A DNA stretch of 34,465 nt from the NCBI GenBank assembly GCA_021202515.1, contig JAJQCW010000053.1, positions 1 to 34,465 on the forward strand. The letters run 5' to 3'. A program made the position numbers and the translations under genes. This document shows positions 25,320 through 32,491 of this stretch, in pieces. Position 1 is the stretch's first letter; every line of letters starts with the position of its first letter. The notes under the pieces are model-generated. The model made no database searches, was not told where the DNA came from, and was given only the letters and a program-made list of their open reading frames with translations. Origin of the DNA: Clostridiales bacterium. Its GTDB lineage: Bacteria; Bacillota; Clostridia; Oscillospirales; Oscillospiraceae.

Positions 25320-26888
25320 CTACATCCCCATCCCTTTCATCAAAATGGGCATATCCTCCGACTGGAAGAACTTCGTCATAAACGCCCTTCCGAACTCCGG
25401 GCCGGGGTCGGTGGCCTCTACGGTCTGTTCCATCACATCGTCGGACATATTGGAGTGGATGGAGGCCAGATACCCGAAGGCTTCCTTTTGTCGCTCCTGG
25501 CCCTGGGGGTCCCACCAGTCGCTGGGGGTGTATTTGATTTGACTGTGATTGGCTCCGCTCATGGTGGCGGTCAGCCGCTGGCAGAAGTCTTCGTAGTCGC
25601 CTTTTCCGCTCCAGCACAGCTCCGCCAAAGCGTAGATTCTGGGGAACAGCAGCTCTTCCACGCGCCCGCACTCGGTGATGTGTTCGCTCCAAAGGCAGCC
25701 CTCCATCCCCAGCAGGCTGTCCATTTCGCTCACGTCCTGGTCGCCAAAGTGGGGAACGGTGTCGTAGAGCTTCTTCACCGGCGTCATGCTGTAGGGGTAA
25801 TCCAGATAGCACTCGAACATATCGGCGTAGATCCACTTGCCGCCCTGCTCCGCGAAGGGCTGCATGGTGTCCCTGTGCTGGAGTGTCCAGTATTCGATCT
25901 GCACGTCCTTGGGGCAGGTGCCGCCTCTGAGAGATTCATTCCAGCAGACAGCCGTCTTGCCGTGTTTCTTCAGGATGTCGTTGACCTTACCGGTAAACCA
26001 CCCCTGGAGCGCCTCGTAGCTGTCCAATCCCGTCTGCTCCATCCGGGCGCGGCAGTGGGGGCATTTCTTCCACTCGTTTTTGGGGGCCTCATCGCCGCCC
26101 AGATGCACACGGGGGCCGGGGAACAGCGGCAGCAGCTCGTCCAGCAGTTCCTCCAGGAAGGTGAAGGTTGCGTCCTGGCCGGGGCAGAGGATGATGGGGA
26201 AGATACCGCCGCCCTTGGCCACCTGAACCTTCTTACCGGAGCAGCTATACTGGGGGTACGCCGCCAGCAGGCTGGTGACGTGGCCGGGCATATCGATCTC
26301 CGGCACGACCTCTACGCCGCGTTCTTTTGCGTAGGCGCAGACTTCGGCGATTTCCTCCTGGGTATAGTAGTCGCCGCTGGTCTCCTGGAGCAGCGGGAAC
26401 TTCTTGCTCTCAATGCGCCAGCCCTGGTCGTCCACCAGATGCCAGTGGAACACGTTCAGCTTGGCCAAGGAGCTTTCCTCAATGACCTTCTTGACCTCGG
26501 AGGCGGGGAAAAAGTGCCGGGCGCAGTCCATCAAAACGCCCCGATGAGGGTACTTGGGCGCGTCCTCGATGGTGCAGCAGGGAAGAACGCCGTCCTCCGC
26601 CAGTTCCGTCGCCGTGGTCAGCGCCCAAATCACGCCCCGCTCGGTGGAAGCAGCGACAGAAATTCCCTCCTGCGTCACGGTCAGCCGGTAGCCCTCCTGG
26701 GGCAAGGCGGCGTCCCGTTCCAGCTTTATGAACTGCCCTTCGACCAGCCCGCAGCCGGTGCGCTGGACAAAAGCGCTCACGCACCAGGGCGCAAAATCGC
26801 CCAGTACTACGCCGAGCTGTGCCGGGAGCGTACAGTGTCCCTCGCCCATCCTGACGCCGCCGGAAACGGCTGGGATGATGTGTTTCAT
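25320..26888 (-). CDS. GH20 family beta-N-acetylhexosaminidase
   Basis: 522 aa; the ATG at 26888 follows AGGAGG. N-terminal GH20b-like domain (about 1-110), then the barrel: KYPHRGVLMDCARHFFP (112-128), NVFHWHLVDDQGWRIE (145-160), EIDMPGH (197-203) and the catalytic pair D266-E267 in VHLGGDEAP. WDYP-type and Trp residues that line the GlcNAc pocket follow. A metal-type CPHCRARM pair is present near 278-285. No signal peptide, so it acts inside the cell, releasing terminal GlcNAc (or GalNAc) from imported oligosaccharides for NagA and NagB, encoded in the same unit. The promoter carries the shared GATAACA box. Confidence 0.93.
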   Translation of the reverse strand: MKHIIPAVSGGVRMGEGHCTLPAQLGVVLGDFAPWCVSAFVQRTGCGLVEGQFIKLERDAALPQEGYRLTVTQEGISVAASTERGVIWALTTATELAEDGVLPCCTIEDAPKYPHRGVLMDCARHFFPASEVKKVIEESSLAKLNVFHWHLVDDQGWRIESKKFPLLQETSGDYYTQEEIAEVCAYAKERGVEVVPEIDMPGHVTSLLAAYPQYSCSGKKVQVAKGGGIFPIILCPGQDATFTFLEELLDELLPLFPGPRVHLGGDEAPKNEWKKCPHCRARMEQTGLDSYEALQGWFTGKVNDILKKHGKTAVCWNESLRGGTCPKDVQIEYWTLQHRDTMQPFAEQGGKWIYADMFECYLDYPYSMTPVKKLYDTVPHFGDQDVSEMDSLLGMEGCLWSEHITECGRVEELLFPRIYALAELCWSGKGDYEDFCQRLTATMSGANHSQIKYTPSDWWDPQGQERQKEAFGYLASIHSNMSDDVMEQTVEATDPGPEFGRAFMTKFFQSEDMPILMKGMGM

Positions 26889-26947
26889 AATGATTCCTCC
26901 TCAATACCTGTTTGTAAGGGTGATTGTCTTGCTCTTATGATGTTGGT

Positions 26948-27017
26948 ATTGTAGCAGGAATGTCTCAGTACCTGTTATCGCAAAAACGCCGTTATTGCCG
27001 CTTTTACGCCGTCATTG
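26948..27017 (-). promoter_or_regulatory. Predicted promoter of the GH20-nag unit with GATAACA box and upstream direct repeats
   Basis: On the minus strand: GATAACA (26979-26973), 19 bp, -10 box TACAAT (26953-26948), identical in layout to the GH2 and DUF5605-like promoters. Just upstream lie two near-identical 12-mers, acgccgttattg (26986-26997) and acgccgtcattg (27006-27017), exactly 20 bp apart, about two helix turns. This fits a dimer of an AraC-type activator. Confidence 0.6.
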
Positions 27018-27131
27018 TGAATCATGACGGGTTTTTTAGAAAAAACACGGATTCGAGAGAAAGGCAAACCGGGAACCGCAGCAAAGTAGCTACGTTTCCC
27101 GGATTGTCAGCGGAGAGGAATAATAGCCAGG

Positions 27132-28658
27132 TCACTCCGCAAAGGCGGCGATGGCCATATAGGGCTTGCCAGGCAGAGGGACAGTGGTTTTACCGCTGGC
27201 TCCCGTCAGAACGGTCTTTCGGGTCATCTCCCAGGTGTCGATCACTTCGACTCGATAGGTTTGACATTCGGGCAAGTCAATTTCAAACGCAGCGGGGCAA
27301 AAACGTTCCAGGTACACCAGATGAACCTGGCTGCCCACCTTGCCCCGATAGACGTATTCGCCGGACGCCATGACCTCACGCTCCACAAGGTTCATGCGTA
27401 CAGCCATGGCGAAGCCCTTGGCGGAGGGAGGTACGGTCTCCAGCAACTGAGGCAGTTGCTCCGGCTGCATTTGGAAAACACTGTCGTACTGACCGGGCAG
27501 CGGTTCGATGGGGCCGGGCAGGGTTTCCACAAACGACTTCAAAAAGGCGATGCGAGCCGGGCTTTCTCCCCTGAGCTTGCCGCCCTTTGACCACCAAATG
27601 ATCTCATTTTCGTCCAGGAATGTTTCACCGTGGGTGCAGTATCCACCGGAAACCACGCTTCCCCAGAATCGAGCCGTCATTTCCTGCCCGGAAATACAGC
27701 CCCACAGGTAAGGAAGATTCCCCTCGTAACAGCACTCGTCCACGACCACGGGCTTCTGATAGGTTCGATACCACTCTGCCACATGGGTGACAGACTTGGT
27801 CTGATAGCTGACGTGGGTGATATTGCTGCGGCTGAAATCCCAGGGCGCAAAGCAGTTGTGGTTGGAGAGCAGATGGTGATAGGGGTCGTTGGCGGCGACA
27901 AATTCCTCCAGCGCCTCAAAGTCCTGCACCGTCTTGTGTTCAATACACAGGTCGTATTCGTTGGCAAGGCTCCACCACAGGAAGGGATATGCGGCAAAGC
28001 GGCGCAGCAAATAGTCCAGATAGATCAGGTTTTCTTCCTGTGTAAAGGCAGAAAAGCCCCATCTGTCATAGGGATGGAATAAAATCAGGTCCACTTGAAT
28101 CTCCATGCGCCCGATAGCGCACAGCGTCTGCTCCAAATGGTCCCAAAAGGCAAGACAAGGACGGTTCACATCCCATGAGCTGTCCGCATTTTTCTCAAAT
28201 GGATAATAGAGCGGTTCGTTGTGATTGTAGGCATAGTCCTTCAGAAATACACAGGTGCGTATTTTGTTGAAGGGGGAGGCTGACAGCGTAGCCAGCGTTT
28301 CATCGATCAGGTGCTGGGGCTGGTGTGCCAGAGCGTATACGGTGGTTCCGAATGGAAAATAGGGCGTTCCGTCCTCAAAAGTAAAGTGCTGTCCCTGAGC
28401 GATGACCAGACCATGCCCGTCCCCAGCCTCTATTTCAATGGTGCCGGATGCGAACAGACATCCGGTGATGGTGTAGCGGTAAACGCCTGCTTGTTTTGGC
28501 AAGAACCGAACCTTGTAAACGCCGTCACCTGCATAGAAGCCACGAACCGTAACCGTTTCCGCACCACAGGAGAGCGTTGCCGTCAGATTGATTGCAGCAT
28601 AGTCATCCATCAGAACAGGTCCAGCAAGAACAAGCTCACACATTGCATATTGTTTCAT
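27132..28658 (-). CDS. Clan GH-A glycosidase with DUF5060/DUF4038/DUF5605-like architecture
   Basis: 508 aa; ATG at 28658 after GGGGGAG. The N-terminal DUF5060-like sandwich (about 1-85) is followed by a TIM barrel (GTPYFPFGTTVYAL at 97-110, FNKIRTCVF at 130-138), with acid/base E234 in SLANEYDL and nucleophile E308 in VVVDECCYEG, then a small C-terminal beta domain (EVIDTWEMTRKTVL; GKPYMAIAAF). The layout resembles GH140 apiosidases and related GH-A families, but no specific family can be fixed from the sequence. No signal peptide. It has its own promoter with the GATAACA box and no co-transcribed neighbour downstream within 240 bp. Likely it removes one more decoration from the locus substrate. 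Confidence 0.8.
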   Translation of the reverse strand: MKQYAMCELVLAGPVLMDDYAAINLTATLSCGAETVTVRGFYAGDGVYKVRFLPKQAGVYRYTITGCLFASGTIEIEAGDGHGLVIAQGQHFTFEDGTPYFPFGTTVYALAHQPQHLIDETLATLSASPFNKIRTCVFLKDYAYNHNEPLYYPFEKNADSSWDVNRPCLAFWDHLEQTLCAIGRMEIQVDLILFHPYDRWGFSAFTQEENLIYLDYLLRRFAAYPFLWWSLANEYDLCIEHKTVQDFEALEEFVAANDPYHHLLSNHNCFAPWDFSRSNITHVSYQTKSVTHVAEWYRTYQKPVVVDECCYEGNLPYLWGCISGQEMTARFWGSVVSGGYCTHGETFLDENEIIWWSKGGKLRGESPARIAFLKSFVETLPGPIEPLPGQYDSVFQMQPEQLPQLLETVPPSAKGFAMAVRMNLVEREVMASGEYVYRGKVGSQVHLVYLERFCPAAFEIDLPECQTYRVEVIDTWEMTRKTVLTGASGKTTVPLPGKPYMAIAAFAE

Positions 28659-28699
28659 ACTCTCCCCCTCAGAAGTTCTTTGCGTTTTGTGATATTGTT

Positions 28700-28731
28700 A
28701 TTGTACCAGAAACGCAGAACCGGGTGTTATC
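28700..28731 (-). promoter_or_regulatory. Predicted promoter of the DUF5605-like gene with GATAACA box
   Basis: On the minus strand: GATAACA (28731-28725), 19 bp, -10 box TACAAT (28705-28700). The box is preceded by tgttatcggaaacacg, similar to tgttatcgcaaaaacg at the GH20 promoter. Between here and 28944 I see no gene, only an AT-rich tract and then the upstream region of the plus-strand regulator. Confidence 0.6.
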
Positions 28732-28944
28732 GGAAACACGTCTTTTTTATTGCCATTGCATTTTTTTGATTCAGTTATTTGACAGATTCTCATTTGTTGA
28801 CGATGGGAACAGAACAACCGCTTGCAATCTCGCCGGGTCAATTACGAAGTGATGTGTGGCTCGCCTGCGAACAGGAGGGGCGGCCTTAACTGGTACACTA
28901 CTTTAACACTGTGATTAGTTCCGGTAATCAGCAACGCAAAGGGG

Positions 28945-30084
28945 ATGAAACCGGCACAGTGTACTTATGAAACGCATCGAGCAAATTTTCCCCCGATTTG
29001 CGGAACTGGACCAATGTACTTGGATGAGTATCCGGGGCTTTTAGCCATGATGGTAGATGTACTTACGGGAATTGCCGCAAAAAAGGAGTTTATTTTCTTC
29101 CCCGATTTGTCGTCACTGCTTCCTGCAAAATCAAAGGAATCCCGCCGTATGAATCAAATAGGGCTTCGGTCATTGCTCGGCATTGCATACAATGATTGCA
29201 GAGATTTTATCGTCGTTGTCAATCCGCAGAAGCATACCGATCAAGGGGAAGTTTTGCGGGTGATGAGCTATGTTCTGACCACAGAAATCGAGAAACATGG
29301 TATTCATTTTCCGGACAGGATTTCTTTTGGCAAAGGTGAACTGGCGGAAAATGAGGCTTATATAGGATTGTTAAATGGGTTCGAGTTACGCACTAAATAT
29401 GGAACCATCACAGAACAGGAACTTACAAGTGGGCGAGTAATCACATTTCTTACGCTGCTCTTATTCCAGGAAGATCATATGCTCAGCAAGAAAACCATAA
29501 TTGATAAGATATGGGGAGAAGAAAACCTGCTGTCTCATAAAACACGGACGTTGAATGACGTGGGTTATAGGGCCGCCAAAAGTATCAAGGGACTTTTCCC
29601 CTCTAAAAATTTCCTGGAGAAAGACAAATATCATTATTTCATAGATCGTAACTACAAAATTACAACGGAGTTGGACGCCATCTCTTATGAAATCCGTGAC
29701 ATCGAGGGTATGGGCGATGATGAACTGAGATTGAAAAAATATTTGGAGTTGTTAGACAGACTTTCTGTCACGATTCTTCCCAGGCAGAAGCACACAGGAA
29801 TTGAGCACATTGTACATGGGTATGATGAGAAAAAGAAGGATGTGCAGAACACAGTACTGGAACTGATGTGTCAGTTGAAATTGTATGAGGAAATGCACAG
29901 CTTTATCAATTCGCTCTCCATTACCCGGAGCGGGGATATAGAACTGGCCTACTGGGACATCAAGGCACTTGAAGGGCTTGGAAAACACAGTTTTGCTTAT
30001 GAGCAATATCAAATCAATCAGGAAAAATTTTCAGCGTCTCAACAACACGAATTAGCTGAATTGCTGGGTGTAGAAATGCCATAA
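28945..30084 (+). CDS. SARP/BTAD-like transcriptional activator with unusual N-terminus
   Basis: Up to 379 aa. Residues about 147-245 look like a winged-helix DNA-binding domain of the SARP/OmpR type (LNGFELRTKYGTI; VITFLTLLLFQEDHMLSKKT; IIDKIWGE; HYFIDRNYKITTE). The C-terminal 130 residues are helical (ELMCQLKLYEEMHSFIN; AYWDIKALEGLGKHSFAYEQ), like the TPR/BTAD part of such activators. The first 130 residues match nothing I know. The ATG at 28945 has AAAGGGG directly abutting it and is a poor start; another Met at residue 24 is possible, or the gene has lost its true 5' end. The base composition is much lower in GC than the glycan locus, pointing to acquired DNA. Three 11-bp repeats follow it and are its likely target. 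Confidence 0.6.
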   Translation: MKPAQCTYETHRANFPPICGTGPMYLDEYPGLLAMMVDVLTGIAAKKEFIFFPDLSSLLPAKSKESRRMNQIGLRSLLGIAYNDCRDFIVVVNPQKHTDQGEVLRVMSYVLTTEIEKHGIHFPDRISFGKGELAENEAYIGLLNGFELRTKYGTITEQELTSGRVITFLTLLLFQEDHMLSKKTIIDKIWGEENLLSHKTRTLNDVGYRAAKSIKGLFPSKNFLEKDKYHYFIDRNYKITTELDAISYEIRDIEGMGDDELRLKKYLELLDRLSVTILPRQKHTGIEHIVHGYDEKKKDVQNTVLELMCQLKLYEEMHSFINSLSITRSGDIELAYWDIKALEGLGKHSFAYEQYQINQEKFSASQQHELAELLGVEMP

Positions 30085-30098
30085 AACTCCTTTTTCTC

Positions 30099-30131
30099 GT
30101 GAGGCTAAAAAGAGGCTTTCGTGAGGCTTTT
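30099..30131 (+). promoter_or_regulatory. Three direct repeats with 11-bp period (candidate SARP-type operator)
   Basis: gtgaggctaaa (30099-30109), aagaggctttc (30110-30120), gtgaggctttt (30121-30131): consecutive 11-mers sharing the core gaggct. SARP-family activators are known to bind direct repeats spaced by 11 bp just before the promoter. The last repeat ends 6 bp before the -35 box and the block lies 14 bp after the SARP-like gene. Confidence 0.65.
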
Positions 30132-30137
30132 GTGGTA

Positions 30138-30166
30138 TCGACAAGTTTTCCCCACTGGCGTATAAT
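30138..30166 (+). promoter_or_regulatory. Sigma-A-type promoter for the zinc-ribbon gene
   Basis: -35 tcgaca (30138-30143), 17-bp spacer, -10 tataat (30161-30166), a near-ideal -10 with optimal spacing and a one-mismatch -35. Transcription would start near 30173, giving a leader of about 65 nt. Confidence 0.75.
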
Positions 30167-30239
30167 AAATATACGACATGGGAAAACCACTGTACAGCAC
30201 AGGGCTGGCTCCCATAGAAAAAACAGGGAGGTTAGACCA

Positions 30240-30440
30240 GTGCAGGAAGCAAAGGAGCCAGTTTCTTTGTTTATCTCATTCTGCCCGGTGTGCGGTACAA
30301 GGCTCATCTGTGGCGAGGCCGTCAAAAAGGGTCTGCAACAGTGCGCCAGGTGCAAAAACTTCTGGGTGATTGAGATAAGCGAAGGCGACGTACATGTGAA
30401 ACAGGCACCGAAGGGGTATCACAGGATGATTGCTCTTTAA
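30240..30440 (+). CDS. Small zinc-ribbon protein of unknown function
   Basis: 66 aa from a GTG at 30240, chosen because GGGAGG lies eight bases upstream and the frame further up crosses the promoter. It contains two CxxC pairs, CPVCG (about 15-19) and CARCK (about 37-41), spaced as in a rubredoxin-like zinc ribbon, then a short beta hairpin (FWVIEISEGDVHVKQAP). Such proteins bind nucleic acid or a protein partner, mostly in mobile elements. It is the only gene behind the three 11-bp repeats and is therefore the likely target of the SARP-like activator. Function not recognised. Confidence 0.6.
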   Translation: MQEAKEPVSLFISFCPVCGTRLICGEAVKKGLQQCARCKNFWVIEISEGDVHVKQAPKGYHRMIAL

Positions 30441-30573
30441 GGGAGTGCCACTGTAAAAACTGAATAGATTGAGACATACTGTGAGCATCGTCGAATTGGG
30501 CAAGCACCCTCAAGGACGTAAATCAGAAGTCAAAAGTTTGTTAGTAAAGGCTGTATCTGTCCATGAGCAGGAC

Positions 30574-30635
30574 GAGACCGGCAGACGGAATGCAATTCCA
30601 CGGGAGAATTGCGCCTTCTGCCGGTCTCTTTTTTT
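30574..30635 (+). terminator. Strong intrinsic terminator upstream of the XRE gene
   Basis: 12-bp perfect stem (gagaccggcaga with tctgccggtctc), extended inward by gcaattc/gaattgc (7 bp) and followed by seven T (30629-30635). It ends the zinc-ribbon transcript or attenuates read-through into the XRE gene. Confidence 0.85.
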
Positions 30636-30676
30636 GCACTCGCATACAGTCCGACGGTATGCCTGCCAATTTGCTG

Positions 30677-30716
30677 CCTCCATTCAGGATTGCATATCCG
30701 CAAATCTGAATGGAGG
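30677..30716 (+). promoter_or_regulatory. Perfect 11-bp inverted repeat containing the XRE ribosome-binding site
   Basis: cctccattcag (30677-30687) pairs exactly with ctgaatggagg (30706-30716), and the last six bases are the tggagg ribosome site of the XRE gene. Five T follow directly, overlapping the start region. It could block translation when folded, act as a second terminator, or be a palindromic operator for the encoded repressor. Confidence 0.65.
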
Positions 30717-30721
30717 TTTTT

Positions 30722-31009
30722 ATGTATTTTAATCAGAAAAACTATGGAAAACGTATCAAGGACTTGCGGGAAAACCAGGGCCTTACGCAGGAAGAATTGT
30801 GTGAGAAGATTGGCATATCCGTTCATCATCTAAGCAATATAGAACGCGGAAATCGTGTTGGCAATATTGATGTGATTATTATGCTGGCTGAGTATTTCAA
30901 CGTGTCTTTGGATTATCTGCTCCTTGGTCGCTCTGGCCTAAACGCAAAGTTGCGAGAGCAGCTTGATTTAGCACTCTCTCTTTTGCAGGATGTGCAAATG
31001 AAAATTTAA
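30722..31009 (+). CDS. XRE-family (Cro/CI-type) DNA-binding regulator
   Basis: 95 aa from the ATG at 30722 (MYFNQKNYGKRIKDLR), five bases behind tggagg. Five-helix HTH_3 domain across residues 9-62: LRENQGLTQEELCEKIGISV, then the recognition helix HHLSNIERGNR, and the closing helices IDVIIMLAEYFNVSLDYLLLG. The C-terminal 30 residues form one more helix, possibly for dimers. Small repressors like this control mobile elements. Its message starts with the SD-masking inverted repeat (30677-30716), so autoregulation at DNA or RNA level is likely. A hairpin at 31017-31052 (ggacca/tggtcc) after the stop may end the transcript, although it lacks a T-run. Confidence 0.88.
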   Translation: MYFNQKNYGKRIKDLRENQGLTQEELCEKIGISVHHLSNIERGNRVGNIDVIIMLAEYFNVSLDYLLLGRSGLNAKLREQLDLALSLLQDVQMKI

Positions 31010-31087
31010 CTCAACTGGACCAAAGTGAACGGATAATGGTCGTTTGTGGTCCTTCTAAAGTAACAGGGACCGTTTTACAATTTACTT

Positions 31088-31435
31088 ATAGCCAGAAAAA
31101 AGGCTGGAACTGCACCTTTTCAACTGAATATCAGTACACAGGTACGTTCCTGCTGTGGTGAGCCATAACAGCGGTACGCCGTGACCCGGATTCTATCCGG
31201 CAGCGATTCCTACCGCCTGTGACAGTCGCCTCGCAACCGACTCGGCCATGACTCGCAGCAGGGATAATGATACTTCTGCCCAGCCACAGCCCTGGCCCGA
31301 CAGCCGGGATCAAGCAATGGGGGCAGCTTAATTGAGAAGGGGTGAAGCCCATGGAGCTGCGCGAACAGCCGCCTGTGTTACTCCCGCAGACTCTGGGGTG
31401 TCGTGGACAAATAAGAGTTCGTCATAAAAAATTGG
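31088..31435 (+). ncRNA. Candidate structured non-coding RNA upstream of the ParB-like gene
   Basis: About 350 bases with no convincing open frame but many short stems: 31152-31156 with 31168-31172 (gctgt/acagc), 31186-31191 with 31195-31200 (ccggat/atccgg), and 31323-31328 with 31355-31360 (gcagct/agctgc) enclosing a ggg-gtgaa-ccc hairpin. It ends in a clean terminator at 31436-31475. I do not match it to tmRNA, RNase P, SRP, 6S or a cobalamin riboswitch. It may be a regulatory or replication-control RNA of the element. Confidence 0.35.
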
Positions 31436-31475
31436 GAGGACTGCTGCACCGGCAATGGTCTGGCAGTCCTCTTTT
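31436..31475 (+). terminator. Intrinsic terminator in front of the ParB-like gene
   Basis: 9-bp perfect stem (gaggactgc, 31436-31444, with gcagtcctc, 31463-31471), 18-nt loop, then tttta. It lies 36 bp before the ParB-like start, so it either ends the RNA upstream or attenuates entry into the ParB-like operon. Confidence 0.8.
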
Positions 31476-31510
31476 ACATTGGAAACCGATGAATCATAAA
31501 CAGAAATGAG

Positions 31511-32482
31511 ATGAGAAAAATGTTAAAAATCGACCCGGAATTTGCCGACCAGATTCCGCCTTTGACGGAGGATGAGTTCCGGCAACTGGAGGCCAACATT
31601 CTGAGCGACGGCGAGGTCATCAACCCCATCCTCGTCTGGAACGGTGTGATCGTGGACGGCCACAACCGCTTTCGTGTTCTGGAACTGCACCCGGAGGTTC
31701 CGTATAAGACCTTCGAGAAGCAGTTTTCGGACCGCGGCGAAGTGGTGGCCTGGATCTGCAAGAACCAGCTTGGCCGACGGAACCTGACACCAGCACAGCG
31801 AAAGTACCTGATTGGAAAACAGTATGATTCGGAAAAGGCACTCCACGGAGGAGACCGTAAAAGTGCGGATGTAAAATCAAGTTCCGAAAACCAGAACTTG
31901 ATTTCTGGCATGAAAACCTGCGAGAGAATCGCCAAGGAAAATCATGTCGGTAAGAGTTATGTAATTGACGCTGGTCACTATGCCAACGGTGTAGACGCTG
32001 CTGAAGAAGCTGTCCCCGGCACCCGTCAGGACATCCTCTCCGGCAAAATCTGCCCGGTTGATGCGGCGGTGCAGGCCGTGGCCCAGGCCCCGCCCGAAGA
32101 ACGGGTAACGCTCGCCAACCATCTCCGAGACCCGGAGGTACAGCGGCGGGGCAAACCCCGGTCAGAGATAAAACGGACACAAACGGAGAGACAGCCGGAA
32201 GAACCCGACCCGTCAGAACCGTTCGATGATGAGGAAGAAGCCGCCCCGGTAACGAAGGTCAGTCGCAAGCAAATTATGGAGATTTACAACAGTATGTTGA
32301 ACTCCGAGGGTATCACCACCGAGGACGACGTGGTTCTGGATATGCAGGACGCTGTTGACACCCTGATTTTCCGCTGGAACAAATGCCTGGAATTGAACCC
32401 GGAAATTGCAAAGGAAAAGACCTTCCTCACCCGTATCAGCCAAATCGCAAAAGAAGGTATCTACTACTTACAGAAATTTTAG
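31511..32482 (+). CDS. ParB-like N-terminal (ParBc) domain protein of a mobile element
   Basis: 323 aa; a start at 31520 (MLKIDPEF) is equally possible, as no strong ribosome site precedes either. Residues 15-80 form a ParB/Srx-type domain: LTEDEFRQLEANILSDGE, PILVWNGVIVDGHNRFR (the GHxR-type nucleotide-binding motif), and VPYKTFEKQF. A DNA-binding middle part follows (LGRRNLTPAQRKYLIGKQYD; ICPVDAAVQAVAQAPPEE), then an acidic linker (about 238-250) and a helical C-terminus. ParBc proteins of this size occur in conjugative elements and phages beside replication or regulatory genes. It heads a run with the next gene 9 bp downstream. Role in partition or gene control is inferred. Confidence 0.8.
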   Translation: MRKMLKIDPEFADQIPPLTEDEFRQLEANILSDGEVINPILVWNGVIVDGHNRFRVLELHPEVPYKTFEKQFSDRGEVVAWICKNQLGRRNLTPAQRKYLIGKQYDSEKALHGGDRKSADVKSSSENQNLISGMKTCERIAKENHVGKSYVIDAGHYANGVDAAEEAVPGTRQDILSGKICPVDAAVQAVAQAPPEERVTLANHLRDPEVQRRGKPRSEIKRTQTERQPEEPDPSEPFDDEEEAAPVTKVSRKQIMEIYNSMLNSEGITTEDDVVLDMQDAVDTLIFRWNKCLELNPEIAKEKTFLTRISQIAKEGIYYLQKF

Positions 32483-32491
32483 GAGGGAAAA

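Noticed and set aside
30469-30732. An 87-codon plus-strand frame before the XRE gene
   Set aside because: It reads straight through the strong terminator and the inverted repeat, and no ribosome site precedes it.
31130-31380. A cobalamin riboswitch, RNase P RNA or tmRNA
   Set aside because: I looked on both strands for the cobalamin B12-box, the RNase P GAGGAAAGTC start and the tmRNA ends and found none convincing.
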